64,000 bases of DNA from Rhodobaculum claviforme (GTDB lineage Bacteria; Pseudomonadota; Alphaproteobacteria; Rhodobacterales; Rhodobacteraceae): positions 1-64,000 of the forward strand of contig NZ_NHSD01000302.1 of the NCBI RefSeq assembly GCF_016653255.1. The letters run 5' to 3'. A program made the translations under genes and the position numbers. Of this stretch, positions 35,301 through 41,300 are shown piece by piece. Under the pieces are notes generated by a model. It saw nothing but the letters and a program-made list of their open reading frames with translations, made no database searches and had not been told where the DNA came from. How positions within the stretch are numbered: the stretch's first letter is position 1; each line of letters begins with the position of its first letter.

Positions 35301-38300
35301 GAACGCGCGCCTGCCCATCGACCTGCACCCGACGCAGACGAACGAATTCCGCCAGCCCGAGATCATGCGCAGCATCCTCGGCACGCCGTCCGACGTGTCC
35401 TGGTCGAGCCGCGGCCTGTCGGTGCAGAATGCGCCGGGGATCGAGCTTCTGGCCCCGCTCGGGCTGCGGACGGTGCATTCGGACGCGCCCGAGACACTGG
35501 ATTTCGAGGTGCGCATCGATCCCGACGCGGTGGGCGGCGGCACCTTCCGGCTCAACCTCTTCGTGAGCACCCAGCGCGAGGGCGAGGGCCTCTTCCCCGG
35601 CGATCCGCCGCGGCCGCGGTCGAGCTGGTTCGGTGGGTCCACCGCCGATCTGGACGACACGCATCCGACGCGGATCTTCACCTCGCTGACCCTGCCGCTG
35701 ACGCGCGGCTTTGCGTTCGAATCCGGGTATCACTACACCGTCGCCCTGAACGGATCGGTCAGCCGCGCACGGCTGTCGGCCGATGACCTGCCCGCCGGGA
35801 CGGCGGACCCGTCGCATTTCGTGCGCGTCACCCTGCCGCCGGAACTGCGCCAGCTTCTGACCGGCGGGCAGCGCTATTACTGGGGGGTGGAGGTGCAGGC
35901 GGGCGAGCGCAGGATCTACCGCTCGACCTCGTTTGCCGTGGACATCGACCGCCGCCACAGCGAGCATTTCACAACCGTGCACATGCTCACGCACGGCTTC
36001 CAGTTCGACCCCTTCCCGGATCTGGCCAACGCGGCGCTGAACGAGGACACGCTGGCGCAGTGGCTGGAGCTCGGCCGGCTGATCAACACCGCCTCGGGGG
36101 GCGGCAAGGTGCTGGTCTACAACCGCAATACCGGGTTGTGGCACGAATTCGACCCGACCCGGGGGCGCGGCCGGCAGATCAGCGCCACCCCGGTGGACGC
36201 CGGTGCGCTGGCCGATGGCCAGGCGCTGACGCTGATCTCGGACTGGTATCGGGAGAGCGACATCTCCGACACCGGCTATTCCGAGGCCGCGGCCGATGCG
36301 ATTTTCGCGTCGCTGGTCCATCTGGACCGCCAGACCGGCGGGCGGGTGTTCGCCAGCCCGATGCATTTCGTCGGCCACAGCCGTGGCACGGTGGTCAATT
36401 CGGAGATGATCCAGCGCCTGGGGTGGTATTTCCCCGACCAGGACATGGTCATCCAGATGACCACGCTGGACCCGCATGATTTCAGCCAGGATTCGCTGAA
36501 CTTCAGCCCGTCGGAGCTCATCGAGCCGTGGATCGACCGCGCCCGCATCGCCGCACTGGCGGTCTCGGTGGTCTATCCGCCGGCGTTCAAGGTCGTCACG
36601 ACCCTGACCAAGATCAAGAATGCGGTGGACCGGCTGGTGCAGCTGGCGGGCTTTGCCGGGATCCAGCTCAAGCCCATGCCGTATGGCGATTTCTCCGACC
36701 CCGGCGTGCATGTCTGGAGCAACGTCGTCTTTGCCGACAACTACTACCAGACCACGGCCGAGGCGACCGGGCGCAGCGTCACCTTCACCCCCGACGGTGC
36801 GGCCCTGCCGTCCGGGGGGGATGGCACGCCGATGCCGGATACGGTCTTCAGCCCGCAGATCGAATGGAACTTCACCGCCTCCGGGGTGCCGGGTTTCCTG
36901 GAGGACGACCGCGTCGGCGGGCCGCACAGCCGCATCACCAACTGGTATTTCGGCACCGTCGACGTCAATTCCCGCACCGTCGCCGGCGAGGGCGTGTGGC
37001 GCACCGCCAGCGACGAGGGCTTCCGCGTCGGCTCCTCGCCCGAGATGGGCTTCGTGCAGAACATCGGCAACGTGTTCCGGGAGACCTGGACCGACCAGCC
37101 CTGGTATGGTGCCAATCCGGTGGCTCTGGGCAACGGACGGTATGCCCAGTTCGTCGGCCCCAGTTATTTCGCCAACATCACCGGGCCGAATGTCGTGAAC
37201 GAGGCGATCGGCACCGGCTTCTACTTCTCCGCCGTGGGCGGGGGGCTGCCGCTCAGGCCCGCCTCCGGGGGCGGGGTCCCGGTGAGCTTCGACAACACCA
37301 AGGTCGGCTACATCGAGAACCTGGTGCGCGCAGGCCCGGCCGTGCCCACCGTCTTCAACGGCGATTTCGGGCATGGCACCCGGCACGCCCTGTCGGAATA
37401 CGTCCGCTGGCTGGTGGGGGGGCTGATCGGCGGCGAACTCGACGACCTGCCGCCCGAACAGGGCCGCTTTCCGATGGACTACAGCCTGCCGGGCTGGTCC
37501 ATGCACACCGGGATCAGCGGCCTCGATATCCCCAGCACGTCCTTCTCGATCGACATCCTGCAGGAGCTGCTGCCGTCCTTCTTCGAGGGCGGGTTCGACG
37601 TCACCGGGCTGTTCCTCGTCAACACCAACCTCGCGCGGGAGCTGTCGGAGGTCCTCAACTTCTTCATCGACAAGGCGCTGCAGCCGGTGTTCGAGAGCCT
37701 CGGCGACAAGCTGTCCCGGCTGAGCCTGATCGAGCTGCTCAACGACATCGACGAGCTGCGCGACGCGATCAGCGAGACGGTGATGGAGGAGCAGGGCCTG
37801 AGCTTCGGCACGCCCGACGCCGAGGGCCGGCGCAAGGTGCTGGACGGCGAGGGCAACGAAATCGGCACCGACGCCGAGTTCTTCGGGTCCATCGACAAGT
37901 TCGTCGACGGGGTGTGGGAGAAAAGCCTCTCGGGCGCCGTCGGCCTTGCGCCGCAGTCGATCCAGGACGCGCTGGAATTCCTCGGCGATGTCATCGAGGC
38001 AACGCGCGACGACCTCGCCGACATCGCGGACCCGCCGTCGAAGTCGGTCATCGACGTGCTGAAGATGCCGCAGGGCACCGACACCGAGAAGGAGGCCAAG
38101 AAGGAGGCCATCGGCGAGTGGGTCACATGGTTCCGCGAGCAGAGCCTCAACCTCGCCGGTCGGATCATCCAGCAGCTCACGGGCGTGGACATCAACGCGG
38201 TGATGGCAGGCGTCACGGCGACCAATTTCAGCCTGCTGATGGGCGGCACCCAGGCGATCGTGGAGATGGTGCGCGGGATGCTGCCCGATGCGGAGCTGCG

Positions 38301-41300
38301 CTTCGACGGGCAGCGGATGTCGCTCGCCGACATCGTGGCCGAGGGCATCAGCCGGGTCGGGCAGCTCGACCGCGTGACCCACAACCGGCTCTTCGTGCCG
38401 GCGGACATGGAGTATCTGGAACTCAGCGCGCTGTTGCCCTTCGCCTTCGGCAACAGGCTGGAGCTGGAGGTCACCTTCCACAGCATCGACGGCGTGACCC
38501 ACCGCGACACGGTGGCGATCGAGCCGAAGATGTTCACCCGCCAGACCCTCCGCTTCGATCTGCCCGCCGAGGTGCGCGGCAACATCATGTCGGTGTCGCT
38601 GCAGGTGAAGGGGTTGCAGACCCCCGGCCCCGACGAGGCGTTCCTGGCGGAGTTCGAGGCGGATGCGCTGTTGCGCACTGTCACCCGGACCCTTGCGCCG
38701 GGGGTCCATGATGCCGCGGCGGCCCTGGGGCAGGGGCTGTCGGCGGGGCTGTCCACGCTGGTGCTGATCGACGACATCAAGCTGACCCGGCACAATCCCC
38801 AGAGCATCGCCACCACCGGCGCCGGCGCCGAGGCGATCACGCTGGAGGAGGCGCGCGCGATCGCCGAGGCGGCGGTGGGCATCTGGGCCGACACCGGCCT
38901 GCTGCCCGGTGCCGGGCGGCTGGATGCGGTGCAGATCGTGCTGGGTGAGCTGCGCGAGGGCGTGCTGGCGGAATACTGGGACGGCGTCATCACCATCGAC
39001 CCCACCGCGCAGGGGCATGGCTGGTTCGTCGATGCCACCCCGACCCTGGCGGAGGAGTTCGCGGCCACCGGCGTGCCGCATGTGCTGCGCGCGGGTCCCG
39101 ACGGGCCGGCGGCGGGGCGGGTCGATCTGCTGAGCGTGCTCATGCACGAGCTGGGCAACGCAGCCGGGCTCAGCGACGTGCCGGGCATGGGCGATCCGGG
39201 GCAGCTGATGAACGCGGTGATCGGCACCGACATGCGGCGGCTGCCGTCGGCCTGGGATGTGCAGGTGTTCCCCGAAGCCGACCCCGACCCCGCGCCCGAT
39301 CCGGGTGCGGGCCTGCTCGGCCCCGCGCCGGCGCCGGTCGGGGTGGTCCCGGCGGCCCATGGCGCGGGCCTGGCCGGGGGCGGGCTGTCGCTCTTCTCGT
39401 CCGAGCCGGGCGCGCCGTTCGGCAACGGCGATTTCGCGGTGCCGCTGGGCGCGGCGGATGCCCGCTGGCAGACGGTGGGCCGCGTGCAGCAGGGCGACGG
39501 GTCCGTCCGCATCGTCGAGGATGCGGCGCGGATTTCCGGGCTGTTCCAGACCTTCGCGCTGCCGGCCGAGGCGACGGGGCTGACCTTCGCCCTGCGCGAC
39601 ATCGATCTGAACACGGTGGCGGGCTTCCCGCCCGACGCCTTCGAGGTGGCCCTGTTCGGGCGCGACGACTTCGCCTCGCTGCTGGGGCCGGTCGCCACGC
39701 TGCCGGGCACCGATGCGATCCTCAACATCCAGCCGGACGGCACGATCCACGCCGCCGAGGGGGTGGAGGTGATCCGCGACGGCGCCGATCTGGTGGTGCG
39801 GGTGGATCTGCGCGGCCTCGCCCTGCGGCCCGAGGCGGTCACGCTGGCCTTCGACCTGATCGGCTTCGGCCGGATCGACAGCGCCGTAGCGGTCGAGGCC
39901 GTGCGCCTGCTGGGGCTGGAGGTGAACCGCCCGCCGGTCGCGGGCGATGCCGTGCTGGTGCTGGACGAGGGCACATCGGCCGTGGTCGATCTGGGCGCCC
40001 TCGTCTCCGATCCCGACGGCGATCCGCTGACGGTGCGCATCCTCACCCCGCCGGGGTCGGGCCTGTTGGAGCCGCTGGGCGGCGGGCTGTTCCGCTTCAC
40101 CCCGGCCGCGGATTTCGTGGGCGATCTGAGCGCGCGCTTCATCGCCGATGACGGCGCGCTGCAGAGCGATCCGGCGACGCTGTCGATCACCGTGGCCATG
40201 GTGAACCGGCCGCCGGTGCTGGCGCCGGTGGCGGACCTCCGGATCCTGCCTGGCACCGGGTTGGAGATCGCGCTGCAGGCCAGCGACCGCGAGGGCGACG
40301 CGCTGACCTTCGCGCTGGTCTCCGGGCCCGAGGGGGCGTCGGTCGATCCCGCCACGGGCGTGGTGACATGGCCGGGGCGGACGGATCACGGGGTTGTGGC
40401 CTTCACCGTTTCCGTCAGCGATGCGGAGTTCACGGTGGAGCGGTCCTTTGCCGTGCGGGTGCTGGCCGCGCCGGTGCTGGCGCCGCTGGACCCGCTGGCG
40501 GTGAAGGTGGACACAAGCCGCGCGGTGCCCATCGCCGCCACCGACCCGGATGCGCCCGACGGCGACCTCACCTTCGCTCTGGATGCGCCGCCATGGGTAA
40601 CGCTGGAGCGTGACGCCGGTGCCGGCACCGGCCGGCTGGTGATCGACGCCACCGGGCAGGCGGGCTTTGCAGGCACCATCACGCTGACGGTGACCGACGC
40701 CGACGGGCTCGGCGCCAGCCAGAGCGTGGCGCTGGCGGTGCTGGACGCAGAGCCGCCGCTCCTCGATCCGCTGGATGCGGTGGTGCTGCGCCCGGGCGAG
40801 GTGCTGGCCCTGACCGCGACCGCCACCGATCCCGATGGCGACGATGCCGCGCTGCGCTTTGCGCTGGTCGGGCCGCGGCCGGACTGGCTGGCCATCGATG
40901 CCGGGACGGGCGCGATCACCGGTGATCCGGCCGGGGCCTCGGGCCGTTTCGCGGTGACGGTGCAGGTCACCGACGCACAGGGGCTGACCGCCAGCCGCAG
41001 CCTCGTGCTGCGGGTGCTGGCCGCGCCGGTGCTCGCGCCGCTGGGCGATGTGGTGATGACCGTGGGCACGGCGCTGTCCGTCCCCTTCGCCGCGACCGAC
41101 GTCGACACCGATGCGGGCGATCTGGTCTTCGCCCTCGACGGGCCGGGCTGGCTGGTGCTGGAGCGTGACGCGGGGCAGGGCACGGGCCGTATCCTCGGCA
41201 CGGCCGAGCCTCCGGCGACGACGGCACCGGTGAGCCTGACCGTCACCGACCCCGACGGGCTGAGCGCCACGGTGACCTTTTCCCTCGTGGTGCTGGAGCG

